A stretch of 64,000 nucleotides of DNA, from contig LNGK01000010.1 of the NCBI GenBank assembly GCA_001510575.1, positions 1,961,111-2,025,110 of the forward strand, in the 5' to 3' direction. A program made the position numbers and the translations under genes. Below are positions 31,836 through 47,662 of the stretch, piece after piece. Every line of letters begins with the position of its first letter. Position 1 is the first letter of the stretch. Under the pieces are notes generated by a model, which made no database searches, was not told the origin of the DNA, and was given only the letters and a program-made list of their open reading frames with translations. This DNA comes from Knoxdaviesia capensis. Lineage: Eukaryota > Ascomycota > Sordariomycetes > Microascales > Gondwanamycetaceae.

Positions 31836-34800
31836 CAGGGTTAAGCCGTTGAGCACATGCAAAGACAGGTCGGGGACGTGCGAAGCTCTGATGGAGACTA
31901 GCAGGCACAAGATCTGAGAGACGAAAGCGAAAAAAGGCGCCTGGGTTCGGCCATCCGTCGGCGGCTTCGACAGGGAAAAGGCATGCTGGCTGGTTGGCGG
32001 TGGTGGGTCGTCCGGGGGGTGGAGGAATGGGCGTGTGTGTGTGTGTGTGTGTGTGTGGGTTCTTCTGCTTTTTGTGTCTTGTTTTGCCGCCTTTACGAAG
32101 ACACAGATTCCGGGGAGACGTTGAAGAACCAGTAAATGCCAACTCATGATATGTGGCTGTTGTCTGATGGATCTTGGGTGTCCTGGGAAACCGGCGACGT
32201 TGGCACGTTGTTCGGGTTCCTTAGGGTTGAAAACACCCTCCCCCCCTCCGGGAGCCAAGCCGTCCCCGGACTCAAGATCTGAGGGCGAGTCCAAGCATTG
32301 AGGCTCTCAAGCGTGCCGTCCTGTGAGTGCAAGCTGAACACACTGGCTCTTCATTGTTGATTCTTGCCGCTCCTACACACCGCCAAAGTGCCGTCTGGGC
32401 GCGTTGAGTGGTCCGGGACTTGGCAGAACGCAACGCTGGCGATGTTGGTTGAGATGTGCGATAGAGCTGCATGTGTAGCGCAGTTGAAGATAAAACCCAA
32501 AATCGCTCTTCGTTTTTTCTTTCTTTTTTTTTCTTTTTTTTCTTCTTTTTTTTCTTTTTTTTTCTTTTTTCTGTCGCTTGAGCCCTTTCCACCGTTCACC
32601 TGTTCCGTATACAGTAAAACCCCCGCTGGCGTTTTTTCAGTTCCTCCCCCGGATTATTTCTTCCACTGCCCCCAGATTCCCCATCCCCGGGTTCCCCGGT
32701 TCTCCAGTGCGGGGACGCGCCTGTTGTAATTCGTGGAGTTCCCGTGCGCTCGAAGAAAGCATGACGGCCTAGTCCCGAAATAGGAGACGGCACATACACA
32801 TGCAGTCTCGCTGGCCGGTGCTGCGTGGTTTGAGCCGCGGAATAGATTACAATCTGTCCAGATTGATTACTCTTGCGCCGGCGACCTCGCCCACCCGGCT
32901 CGGGTTGCCCTGTTCCCCAGTATCGACACGTGCCGGCTGCCGGGCGAGGCACACACACACACTCACACTCACACGCACACTCACACACACGTACTGTCGG
33001 CCGAGTTCCTGTGCCCCGGAGATAGACGTATCCAGCAGCCAGGAGGGAAGTCTGTCGAATACGCAGATCCATGCCGAGAGTGAAGAGCATTTCCTCGCTG
33101 TTCGAGACGCTATCTCGCGCCCGCCCTCAGATGCCGAAGCGATCCAATCCAGGCATGGCGGAACCCAGCCACGCACACACACATACCAAGAGCATGAAAA
33201 CCTGGAAATAGTAGTGGCAAGAAAGCTTGTGTCAAAGCCAGCGGCCGCTGTCTGAAAACTTCCAGACCACCTCCAGACTGGAAACAAAACCGAAAAAAAA
33301 AGAAAGAAAAAAAAAAGAAAAAAAAGGTCCGGGGAGCCCTCCATCACGCGCCGGAAAAACTGATGCCGTGCGAATTTCCGCCAATCACCAGCCCTGGTTT
33401 CGCTGGACTACACTCCGGCCCCCTTTTTTTCCCTCTTGCTTCTGTCCGATATTGTTTTATATCCACGAGGAAAAACCACACCGAAACTGGGCGATGTGAT
33501 ATTGCTTGCTTCTGTGGTGGATTTCTTTTTTTGGGGGGGAGATGTGGCCCGGAAGATCTCACGTTGTGTCCGCGGGCTCGGCGCGGGTCTCCGGGGTCTG
33601 GTGCGCGCGCTTCTCCGTGGAGGCCTGGAACGATATAAAAAAACCCCCGGACGGAGCTGTGTCGCAACTGGTGGGAATTCGTTTGGTTCTCCTTCCTCGC
33701 TCTTGTCCTCTTCAGTATCCAGGACTTGGTAGTTTGTAGAGTTGTAATCTCGTTGGTGAATCTCCAACTCTTACCCCAATACCACCACCACCACCACCAC
33801 ACCTTGGCCAAGCCAGTTCCTGCCGAGACTTGCACACACACACACGGACACATACACACACGGGATATTCCATTCTCTCTTCCCCCAAGATACCTGCGCC
33901 AGCCGCTGCGTCTGGCATTCTCGCTGGTCTTGGCCTGCGTGGCCCTGGCTTGCTGTGTAGGCGGCGTTTTGTTCTGCTCGTGGCGGGCTAGTAGGCACGT
34001 CGCCTTCGTAGCATGGTAGCTCCAGACACTTCATGGAGGGAGCAGAGAGGAGGCGGACGGGGGAGGCAGACACGGCGAGCGCTGGAAGACAACATGCTTT
34101 GCAGCCACGATCACATGGCAATCACCACGTGCGCAGGCCTGGATCTCGCAGCTTCTCCAGTTCAAGGCGTGCGTGACCTCCACGTGAGCTTCCCACGGCG
34201 TGTTGTGCATGCCCGGCTTCTCTCGCCCCCATCACCCACCGGCGGGCACCTCCACCTTTCCACATACACCAGACAGCCAGCCACACAGCTGAGGAACTCT
34301 CCGGCCTCACTGGATAACAGCGGTATGTTCGTCACCCCTCGTTCGGTGTCTGTTCCTCCGCGTGACCTGCAAGAGCCCCGGAACACACAAGCGAGGAGCC
34401 AGTCGCGTTAGCTCGTGGCCCTCGTCAGCCCTCAACGCAGTGTCCACTTCCGCCGGCACCTGGTGAGCTCGTGTTCCCGTGACCTCTGGACCGACCTCTG
34501 CATCTCGGTCGTGTACGGGAGGCGTGGTGTCCCACCGTGATTGGATGGAAAAACGATAACCTCTCTCTCTCTCTCTGTCTCGCTCTGTCTCTCTCTCTCC
34601 CGCAGTGTGTCCGTAGAGTAATGCTGGAGCCACACCCCCCTTCACAGACCGCCTGGCTCACTGGGAGTCTGCGTGCCTGCTGTACTATATGCACAGTACA
34701 GGAGTGTACATGCACTCGACTTCCCAGCCGTCCGGATGTGGGAAACACCCCCTATAGCCACCCTTCGACGCCACGTCTTATTCCAAATTTGAGCCGCAAT

Positions 34801-35604
34801 GCACACACAACCGTGCCTCGCCCGCCTGCCCCCGTCCCCCGGTCTTTGACAAATAGTAATGCCTGGAAAGCCACTGGAGCGCTTCGCGAGCCAACGCCAG
34901 CAAACAGCGCCCACTTCGCCTCCGCCCGCTCTTCCTCGTTGCGTTCGCCTCTGCTCCTCAGTCAGACTGGGCAAATCAGGCCATCCACAGCGGCCCAGGA
35001 CGGGCTTCGAAGCAGCTCTGGGAGCGTCGCCCCCCTCAGCGAGCCTAGCAGGACTTGTCCTCCCCAGCTATCCCCGATCAGGGGTCGGGGGGGCCGAGGG
35101 CGTGTGTCTGTGCCGGTCTATGTCCGCTGTTGCCTTCGGCCCCCCTTCGTTCCCTCGATGGCTTCTGGGTATGGCAATGTGGAGAGCAGTCTTTTTGTGT
35201 GCGTGGGTGCAGACGGAGGGTTCGTGCACCGCGAGAACACTGTGTCACTCTGCCATTTCCCGTCTCGGGTCTGTCGCGAGCTGTGCTGCGAAGTGAGCAA
35301 AGAACCGTTGATTCGTCGGCACTGGTATTCTTCAGCTCTTTCTGTTGAGAGAGGCTGCATAGTGCACCATCTGGCACACCCACCCCGACCACCGCTGAAC
35401 GACCATACCGATCCCCGTTTCTCCAGGCGGAGTACAGTAGTTGCGGAGTAGTTCCGGGGTAACCTCTCCTCGTTCATCAAAACATGACACCCCAAACCTC
35501 CTCTACACATCCATACTGACTTAATAAACCATTCAATCCCAGGGAAGTTCACCCGTTTGACCTCTAAACCTGACGGACACCTCTCTGTCCTCTGCTCCAC
35601 GACA

Positions 35605-35618
35605 AACCCTAACCCTAA
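35605..35618 (-). repeat. Tandem telomere-like motif (AACCCTAACCCTAA)
   Basis: Two overlapping copies about 430 bp downstream of the minus-strand Zn2Cys6 gene end. Confidence 0.9.
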
Positions 35619-36033
35619 CCACTCAACTCTCACCAACAATACCACCAAACAAACCGCGAAATCACCGAAGAAAGCGAAGAAACGAACGCATTCACACATA
35701 CAAAGCACCGGAGAACGATGCTAAAAAAATAAAAATAGGATTCCTGATGTCTCGTACACTCGATCCACCCAAAACACGCGACGCGCAAAGGGAACAGAAA
35801 AAAAAAAGGACGCAAAACGAAGAAAACAAATGAACCACACATGAAAGTCCTGGCGCCATCCCGAACGAACGACCGAACGACGCTCCCTTCGCTGTCACCC
35901 GTCATATAAGAAAAGAAAAGCCAAGAATCCAAAACGTGAGTAGATCGTGTATATAGTATTCCAAAAAAGGAAAGAAAAAAAAGAGAAAAAAAAAGGAAAA
36001 AACCGCAGGATACTCTGAAAAGACCAGCAGCAA

Positions 36034-38359
36034 CTACTGCGCGCCCGGCGGCCCGCCGTGCATCATCTGCGCAACGTTGACGCCCACCCACTTCGGCTGT
36101 GGCGGCGACACCGACCCGGTGGGCTCGCGACTGATCGCCGCACTTGCCGTGCCCCCACCACCACGACCGCCCGCAGGCCCCGCACGGCCGGACTCGTCCC
36201 GCCGCGCCTTGCGCGCCAGCAGCCGCTCCAGCGTCTCGGCCGACACCTGCTGGAAGTTCATCTGCAGGCTGTAGCTGTCGGCCCAGCGGTCGCCGTAGCG
36301 CAGCAGCGTCTCCGACACCAGCGCCATCACCCGCAGACTGCGGTCGGCCGCGTCCTCGTCCTGGATTGCCAGCAGCCGCGGCGGCAGCGCCAGCGGCACG
36401 GCCGTGCCCGGCTCGACCGCCGGCATCGGCAGCTGCTCGCCGTTGAGCAGCACGTCCTCGGCGTCGCGCAGCACCGCCAGGAACTGGCTGGCCATGAAGT
36501 ACACCTTCAGCGAGTCGTGGTACGTGTAGAAGGCCGCGTTGGCGTCGGCGAGCGCCACCGCGTGGATGGTCTCTAGGTACGAGCACGAATGCTCGTAGAT
36601 CAGCAGCCGGATGTAGTCGGTGATCTCCGGCGCGCGGCTGGATGGTGCTAGACAGTACACGTAGCTGTACCGAAGCTCCAGGTCGAAGAGTTCCCGGATC
36701 GCGTGTGGGAGGGTGGTCGGCAGCGATCGGGCCCAATCGCGGAGCTCTGCGCATTTGCCCCAGATATACGCCTGGGCGTTGGGCAGCGGCGTGGTGTCGG
36801 ACTGGAACAGCACCTGGTACCAGCTGGACTGGATCTGGCGGAGCTGGAACAAGTAGTGTGATGCCTCGCTCGACGGACGACCGGGAAGTTCCATGCCCGA
36901 GCTGGATGGCGAGGATGGCGACGATCCGACAAATTTCGGCAGTGCCGGAATGGCAACGTTAACGGAGTTGTCGGAAAATGAAAATGCCCGCGCATGCACC
37001 ATGCTAATAGCACGGTCGAGGGCGTAGACGCAGTAGAACATCCGCCGCTTGATATCCAGATTGATCTTCTCCTTCTCAGTTGCTTGGTGTTTGGGCGGAT
37101 CCTGGTGGAATCCCATGTCGCAGACCGCACGACAGGCAAAGCCCACCAAGTGCCAGCTGTCGAAATGGGCGGGATCTAGCATTGAATACTGCGTCAGGAG
37201 AATGAGAGACTGGACCTGCGCAGCGTATCCTGGTGCTAGGGCGTTGTCGACATAGGCGAGGGCGCGAGAAACAAAGTCCACGCCCATGGTGTAGTATGCA
37301 TCGCCCATGGCCCGACTCTGGGCAGTGGAGCCAATGGCCAGTGCCAGATATAGTAACCAGTAGTCGGAGTCCTCGATGACTCGATCGTCGTCTCGGTAAA
37401 CATCGTCCAGAATGGCCCACAGACTCGATTCGGGGAAGGCAGGAAACAAACAGTAGATGTTGTTCATGTAGAACTGAAGAAGGGCCTGGGAAGTTTGTCG
37501 CGGTGGGAGCGGGGCTTGTGAGTGGCTTGGGGGGATGGGCTGGTTCATCGAGGCAGCCATAAACAAACGGGCAAGAGTCATGTTGGTGGCCGACGGCTCA
37601 AAGTCTCTGGTGGCAGCATCGACGGATCTACGCGAGAAATCACACTTGTTAGCGATCGGGGCGGGGCTTGACAGAATGTCCTAGAAGTGTAGGGCGCCGA
37701 GGATGGAGCCACGTACAGATATCCAAAGTCAGAGACGAGGGAGTTGACGTCGGAGTTTTCGCGTACTCGGGCGGCCTTCCGTTTGATGGCAGCGTGTATG
37801 ACCGCCAGGGAATCCTTTCGGTCTACCGGAGGCGGGGGATCGGCGAGGTGGAGCATGACGGAGGCTTTCCGCGACTTTGCAAAGGCGAGCCGGCGCTCCA
37901 GCTTTTCGATTCGTAGTTCGAGCGCGGCGACGTAACTGGGAGTTGTCAGTGTCAGTTCGCATTCCTGATATGAGGCACGGTGTACGAGACACACACCTTC
38001 TTTCCTTGCCTCGGGCGAACTGGTCGCCCGCACTGGAGCATTCTGCCTCTTTGCCGGCCTTCTCGCAGGCGGTGCAAGCTGGGAGTTTGCCATCACACTA
38101 CAAGAAGCGGTTGCTGGTTAGATTTCCGGAACACGGTGCGAACTTCCCTTCATGCTTCGCAGTGATACCTACTTTGACCTTTGCCGATCGGCCTAGACAC
38201 GATCCCCGCCTGTCAGTATGATATCAACAGCTGATCCGGGGTAGATTGGCACCAGGGGTCCTTACATCTTGAGCATGCGCTGACAGGCCGGGACACCCGC
38301 AACAACGGATTGTGCGAGAAGCTGGACCGTGGCGGTCCCTTTGGGGACTGTTGTGCCAT
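36034..38359 (-). CDS. Zn2Cys6 transcription factor with microexon (five exons)
   Basis: Exons 38359-38266, 38192-38173, 38097-37997, 37935-37717 and 37627-36034 give 675 residues. The zinc cluster is assembled from the first three exons: C29-x2-C32-RSAKVK-C39-DGKLPA-C46-TA-C49-EKAGKEAE-C58, a standard C-X2-C-X6-C-X6-C-X2-C-X8-C. Exon 2 is only 20 nt and supplies the end of Cys32 plus RSAKVK. A short coiled coil follows (YVAALELRIEKLERRLAFAK). The middle is a fungal transcription-factor domain (PF04082 type; SLILLTQYSMLDPAHFDSWHL, DIKRRMFYCVYALDRAISM). The C-terminus is Gly/Pro/Arg-rich. The protein is a nuclear DNA-binding regulator of the Gal4 class; its targets are unknown. Donors are GTAAGG, GTAGGT, GTGTGT and GTACGT. 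Each phase closes exactly, which is the main support for the model. Confidence 0.9.
38173..38192 (-). other. 20-nt microexon of the Zn2Cys6 gene
   Basis: Flanked by TCTAG on the 5' side and GTAGGT on the 3' side. It contributes GC to complete a Cys codon plus six codons reading RSAKVK, the basic recognition segment of the zinc cluster. Skipping it would remove that segment and shift the frame (20 is not a multiple of 3), so correct inclusion is essential. Confidence 0.85.
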
Positions 38360-39878
38360 GGACAGCGAGCTTAGCTGAGTGCAATTGAGCGTATTCTCAC
38401 GACAATCACAGAGAGTAGCGAGCAAGGATGGGAGATTAGGAGATCGCAGATCCTCTGGAGACGACGTAGAAAGAGGGTCTTTGTCGGCCAATGTCCTTAG
38501 CGCAGGTAGGCACAAAGTAGCTTAGCGAGAAACAAGGCCCAGCGCAGAAGTGATGGCCGAAGAAATGGAGGTTAAAAGGGATATGCACAGGGATTCCCGG
38601 ATGCTTTGACGGGGAAAAAGAGTTCGCTCTCAAGGGGACGAGAAGGCCGGTTTACGGAGTGTTTTAGAGAGAACGGGAACATAGAGAGCTGACGAAGGAG
38701 AGTTGAGCTTGTGGGATGAACATGCAGGTGAACGACGCGGGACTCTTGAGTGGGTGGGTGAATACAGAAGAAAGACGAAGAAGCAGAAGCGGAGAGGAGG
38801 AGGAGGAGGATCGGCGATAGAGATAAAAGACTGGAGAGATAGCGATAACGATAGAGAAGGTCGAGAGACGACGGAAGGAGCGAAATCGAGGGGTGTGATG
38901 GTTTCCAAAGCCCCGCATCCAAGAAATGGAGGAGGAAGGAGCGAAAGGACGAGAAACACACAGAGAGAGATGACAAAGCCAGACAGGAGACACGGAGAGA
39001 TTGTCGCAAAAATGTGAACGATCGGCACCGGGACGAAAATAAGAGATGAGATGCAACACACAGGAATGCTGACGACAAGAAAAAAAAACAGGGCCTGGTG
39101 GGATGCGTGTCTTTGGTGGGGCGAAAAGAGAGAGGAGAGAGGAGAAAAAGACATTCCAAGACCAGAGCAACGAAAGACACACACAAAAAACCAGGCGGTA
39201 AGAAGCGAGAAAGTTGAGGGACCAGAACGGCATAGAAGAGCCTGTTTGGGGGTTACTATGCTACAGAACTCTGCCGTGAAGGATTTTGGCGCAGCACGCC
39301 GTCGGATATTTTCCCAGAAACTCATTCGCCAGACTCCGATGGTGCGGTGGCGGGCTTTGGTGGAGATGGATGGTGAGAAAGTGCGGGCTGTGAAGCACCA
39401 CCTCCAGTCAAGTGCGCAGTGGTCAGGGGCCCTAATTCCGAGTCGGTGGGAGAGGAGGTTAGGTTGAGATGGGATTGTTTGAACCGAAAGTGCCAGTCGA
39501 ACTATCTGCAGAGGGTTGTGATACATGGCTCCCGAAACAGAAACACGGTCTGGTGTGGCACCGTTGATGGATTCCTCAGAGAGGAGGGAAACACGGGCAG
39601 CCGGACGAACGCCTTCATCTCTTTGGACTTGGCTTGGGGGAATGTGCCAGACAGTCGCATTGTGTGGTGAGAGTGTGCGAGACTTACGGAGTAATGCTTC
39701 CTGGCGCGAAGGATGAGTATGAACGGACGGGGCTCCTCACGTTCCTTTGAACTGGGGGTCTTATCTTTTCAGGCTTCGTGATGAAGGAATGAGTGATGGT
39801 GCTACGGCTGAGATTCCTGCGGCAGTCTGTTGTAACCCCGCTGGCCGAGGCCTGGCTGGCTGTTTGACAGCTGTCCGC

Positions 39879-39919
<41 letters not shown>

Positions 39920-42900
39920 TGGAGGATGAGGATGAGGATGAGAACCCCCTTATTTTAGCCGTGCTAGACTTCAAACGGTCACCATCACATCAGGAGTGTC
40001 TTTGTCCATCTCTGAACAGGCCATGGAGGTTGGATGAACCCCAGCCGCTCGGCTAGGTGCAGGTTGGATGTCTCTCAACCATGAAGGAAGCCCTGGAATC
40101 TCATCTGCTTGCGTCTCACCTGCTCATGGCCCCAGGTTCATTAATTCACGGCAGAAGGCTTCGGTGCTGGTTTGGTCTTCTGGAAGATTACCAGGCACGG
40201 CAAGGTGGACACATTCTTTGCAAATACTGGCAGCGGGCCAGAGCCTGGCCCCTCATCCAGCATGCACACATACAGGATCTCCCACCGGATAATGGTACGA
40301 TGGGCCTGCAGGAAATGGGGAAAAGGGGCCAGTCTACCGCCGACTATCCACGGGTTGGGGAGCGGGAAGAAGGATATGACCGCTTTTGGGCATACCCGAG
40401 GAATTATCTGATCGCTTGCGTTGCTTGTACAGTAAATGCTGGACGAAGTTTGTTGCACGCAGTAAACGGGGCGCCATCGCCAACCGGCATGAATACGCGT
40501 GTTGAAACAGAGTTTAAGCGGAACTAGATCAGGAGATCCCTGACTACGCCTGTGAATTGGGAAGAGAGAGAGAGAGAGAGAGGGTCTGCACGGTCTCTCT
40601 GCTGGAAATCCGAGGCAAAGGACACAAATTTCGACCCACTATCATGGTAGATTGGACGAGAGGAGCGAAACCACCACAAGCGATCGGCGGTGCAACATTT
40701 TTCTACTAGGGCTGAACAAGGAGTCCAGCAAACAACCAAGCAAACGGGTTGCACAGGACAGAAGATCCAGACTCTTGCGAGAGGGCCAGACAGGCCGACA
40801 GACAGATATTTTAGGTTGGTTCGACGGGTATCGTGGCGGTCGGGAATATGGAGCCCGGCTAGTGGCCACCGGGTGCTGGGAACCGATCTGGACGTTGCTA
40901 GAGGGGGAGATAGGGACGCAGAACAGCAGGGAAGTCGGGACGAAGGCGTGGATGACTTTTCGTGACCGAGTAGAAGAGTGGGACAGCACCTGCTGGGAGT
41001 GGTGATCTTCAACCTACCGAGCGGGGGTTGACTGCTACTCTATCTGCATGGGCATGGTAGTAGAAGAGAAGGTGGTTTCTAAGTATAGAAGCAGCAGTAG
41101 AAGAACCTTCGATGCCGCTCAAGAAAAAGGATTCTACAACAAAGCAGTCCCACAAGGCTTAACAGGTGAGGAATTGCCGATTGGAGAGCACTCGGTGATG
41201 AGGCTATCGGACATGCAATGGATGGAGGTCTCAGCTAAGGGGTCCGGGCCAGCACTACTGAAGCGACCCTGGCGTGGGATTGAAGAGCCCGAGAACAAGG
41301 CCGAGAGAGAGTGACAAGTAGCACACACAGCCAGCCCCGGAAGTCCCAGACACGGCTGATCGGGGTGAGAGACATCACACTTCACACCGCCGACAGAGTC
41401 GACCATCGTTCCTTTTGGCGAGGCATCCCACCGACGAGCATGAGTTCAATCCTTTGCGTTTCATGTTGAGAAGTTTACAGCCGCGATGGAAACGAAACGC
41501 AGAACCTGAAGCTAGCTGAACCAGCGAGCACAGGCCAAGTCCAGCCGCCGCGAAAGGTGCCAGGCACCACCAATCTTGGCTGCTTCGGTCTCTCCGATGT
41601 GGGTGGTTGTGGGAGGCTGAGACTGGGGGTTCAATGGACTTACTGACTAACTTATACTTACCGTACTACAGTACTTACTCCCGCTTACGACGACTCTTTA
41701 CACGGACTCGTGGATGAGAACCAACCTCTTACTACTGCCCCAATGCCATGCGCGGACCACGCAGAGACACCCTGTAGACCAGCACCGTCTCTGTTGTTCA
41801 GAGAGAAAAAGGAAAAGGACCGGAAAGGGGAACGCAATCCTGCGTGGCTCCCTCTCTCGCTCTCTGGAAATGCGGCCATGTGGGTTTTGGTGGCGTGTAC
41901 TGTCCAGTAGGGACGACTGAACACCAGGAGCTCTGGGCATCTACCTGGAGGGCGCTCGACTTATGGTATAGATGGTATAGTGGCCGGGTATGTGAAACCC
42001 AGCAGGAATGCAGTTCATGCTTGAGTATACAACATACTCATCCAGACTCTCTTGCGGGCACAGATCAGAGACACCGTCATACAGCTCTGGCCAGATGATC
42101 GCCGGTGATACCCAGTGACAGAGCACCGTCTGCCGTAACCCTAGGAGATCTGTGTTAGGGTTAAACCGCCCAAATCAAGGGTTCTAGCTAGCTCGCTGGG
42201 AACAAGAGACGGTCGTGTTCAAGCGTGATCCTCTTCCGGCCATGATGCCTTTTTATACGTGCCAGTTGGCTGGAGGACTTTGCCACTCGAGGAATTTTGT
42301 TGCTTTTGCCGGAATCCAATGGCGTGTGTGGGAGTTACGAGTTGTGTTGCATATTAAAGATTAAAGCTGCAAAAGAGCAGCGAAGCCAAAAGGAACCACA
42401 CGAGAACACACTGAGATTAGAGAAATACCACACCTAGCCTAGCCACAGCGGCCTTCCAGCGGGTAGCACCCTGAGCAAGTACATGCTTCCAGCGCCATCT
42501 GGCCTCGTTTAGGGCAGATCGACCGCTAAAACGTGGACGCATACCCACTGAAGCCGAAACAGCCACCAGGGGACCTTCCCTCTGTCACCAAACCCTCTGT
42601 GTTCTTTTTAAAAATTTCTTTTTTTATTATTTTAATTTATTTTAATTTTTTATCTCATTTTTTAAGACAGTCCGCTTCTCCACTTTGTGCTTCATTTTAT
42701 TCGCCATCCCGCTTTTGGCCTCCCCTCGTTCGTGAATCCTCCATTTCCCTTCCCTCCTCAATCACTCTGTTCGCAAATCTGTTGATCTTCCCGAAACTCC
42801 CCGTGTCTTTCAATCTTTTGCAAGCCAGTCGGACCCAGGCCTAGAACTCTTCGTCCTCCTTTCTTTTCCAAGACTCTCTCTCCTGACCACACCACAGACA

Positions 42901-43351
42901 CACAGTGAGACTCTCGCCTTTTTTCTTCTTCTGCTCTCTCTCTCTCTCTCTTTGTCTCTCTCGCCTCTTTTCGTTTCGTTTCTGGGCCCAGCAGGCAAAT
43001 CTAGCCCCCTGTCCCACTCCAGGAGCGCACTCTGCCGCTCTCTTTTTCTCCCAGTCTTCTTCTCTCTTCGCACAAACGTCTTGGCGAACAAACGACGTCA
43101 ACCAGCCACACTCCGCCGATATCTAGCGATAGCTACCTCGATACTCCTCCATCCATATCTATATATCTATCTTTAACTGTCTATCGCTTCTTCTTCTTGT
43201 TTGCTCCTTCTCTCCTATCGCCGTAGCCGCCCGGCGGCTGTTTTGTCTGCCCGCTTTGTAATTCCGTCCCGCCTCCCCTCCACCTCCGATCCGGATCACC
43301 TGCCGCCGTTTGAATTGACCTGCGTCTGTCGGCTTCTCCGGTTTTCTCGCA
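38360..43351. other. 5-kb divergent spacer between the two Zn2Cys6 genes
   Basis: Upstream DNA of both regulators. On the left (38360-39500) the minus strand is pyrimidine-rich, consistent with a long leader; on the right (42530-43351) the plus strand is pyrimidine-rich. The centre is mixed sequence with a (GT)n run at 39881-39912, GTACTACAGTACTT near 41664 and a telomere-like octamer at 42155-42162. No gene is supported. Confidence 0.65.
39881..39912 (+). repeat. (GT)n microsatellite
   Basis: About 32 bases of TG/GT in the divergent spacer. Confidence 0.95.
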
Positions 43352-47179
<3,828 letters not shown>

Positions 47180-47662
47180 ACCTGGACGGCCTTGGGATGG
47201 AAGATGCCGTCCTCTGGGAGTCCGCTTAGTGGGATATCTTGTGTATGAAGCCAAGGCGGCTCCTTGTGTGTGTGTGTGTGTGTTCATGATCGTCTTTTAG
47301 ATACGACTCGTTCTGTGCTCTCTTTCTCTTCTTGGGGGGTCTGATCTGCTTGTTCCTGCTTTTTGTGCTGCTTTGCGTGGATTACCTGTTTGGGAGGATG
47401 GATTTCGCCTTTTTTATATGTAGACAGGATATGTTCTCAGGAGAGATACGAATGTGGGTTACGAGACTCTTTCACTTCACTTTCTGGTCTTGGCTTGTGT
47501 GGAACGATGTGTGTGCCATGTACGAACGTCATAGTGTGTGTGGACGAAACTACCTGTCCAAAACTCAAGTCTGCGGAGATACTCCTCTTTGACATACTGG
47601 AATCACCCCCATCCGCCTGCACTTCCTAAGCTGACTTTCTGATCTCACTACTGTCTTCCTTC
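47180..47662. other. Convergent 3' spacer
   Basis: 3' flanks of the Gln-rich regulator (+) and the unknown gene (-), with a short GT run near 47262-47283. No gene is seen. Confidence 0.65.

Larger units (their letters stand above)
30159..36033. other. Gene-poor region of about 5.9 kb
   Basis: Starts with the transporter promoter. It contains GT/CA microsatellites (31805-31834, 32033-32058, about 32950-32990), a T-rich tract (32514-32572), an (ACC)n run (33780-33801), and telomere-like octamers at 32221-32228 and 35605-35618 (tandem). Several long open frames exist, the largest at 34537-35451 (+, 304 codons), but they show no domain and follow simple repeats. The end is the 3' flank of the minus-strand regulator. 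Confidence 0.6.

Noticed and set aside
34537..35451. 304-codon open frame on the plus strand
   Set aside because: It begins in a CT microsatellite, has no domain or coding-like composition, and overlaps open frames on the other strand. A homology search or RNA-seq would settle it.
38630..39526. 298-codon minus-strand frame rich in Leu, Ser and Phe
   Set aside because: Composition follows the pyrimidine-rich strand and looks like the leader of the Zn2Cys6 gene; the apparent hydrophobic segments are an artefact of CT-rich sequence.
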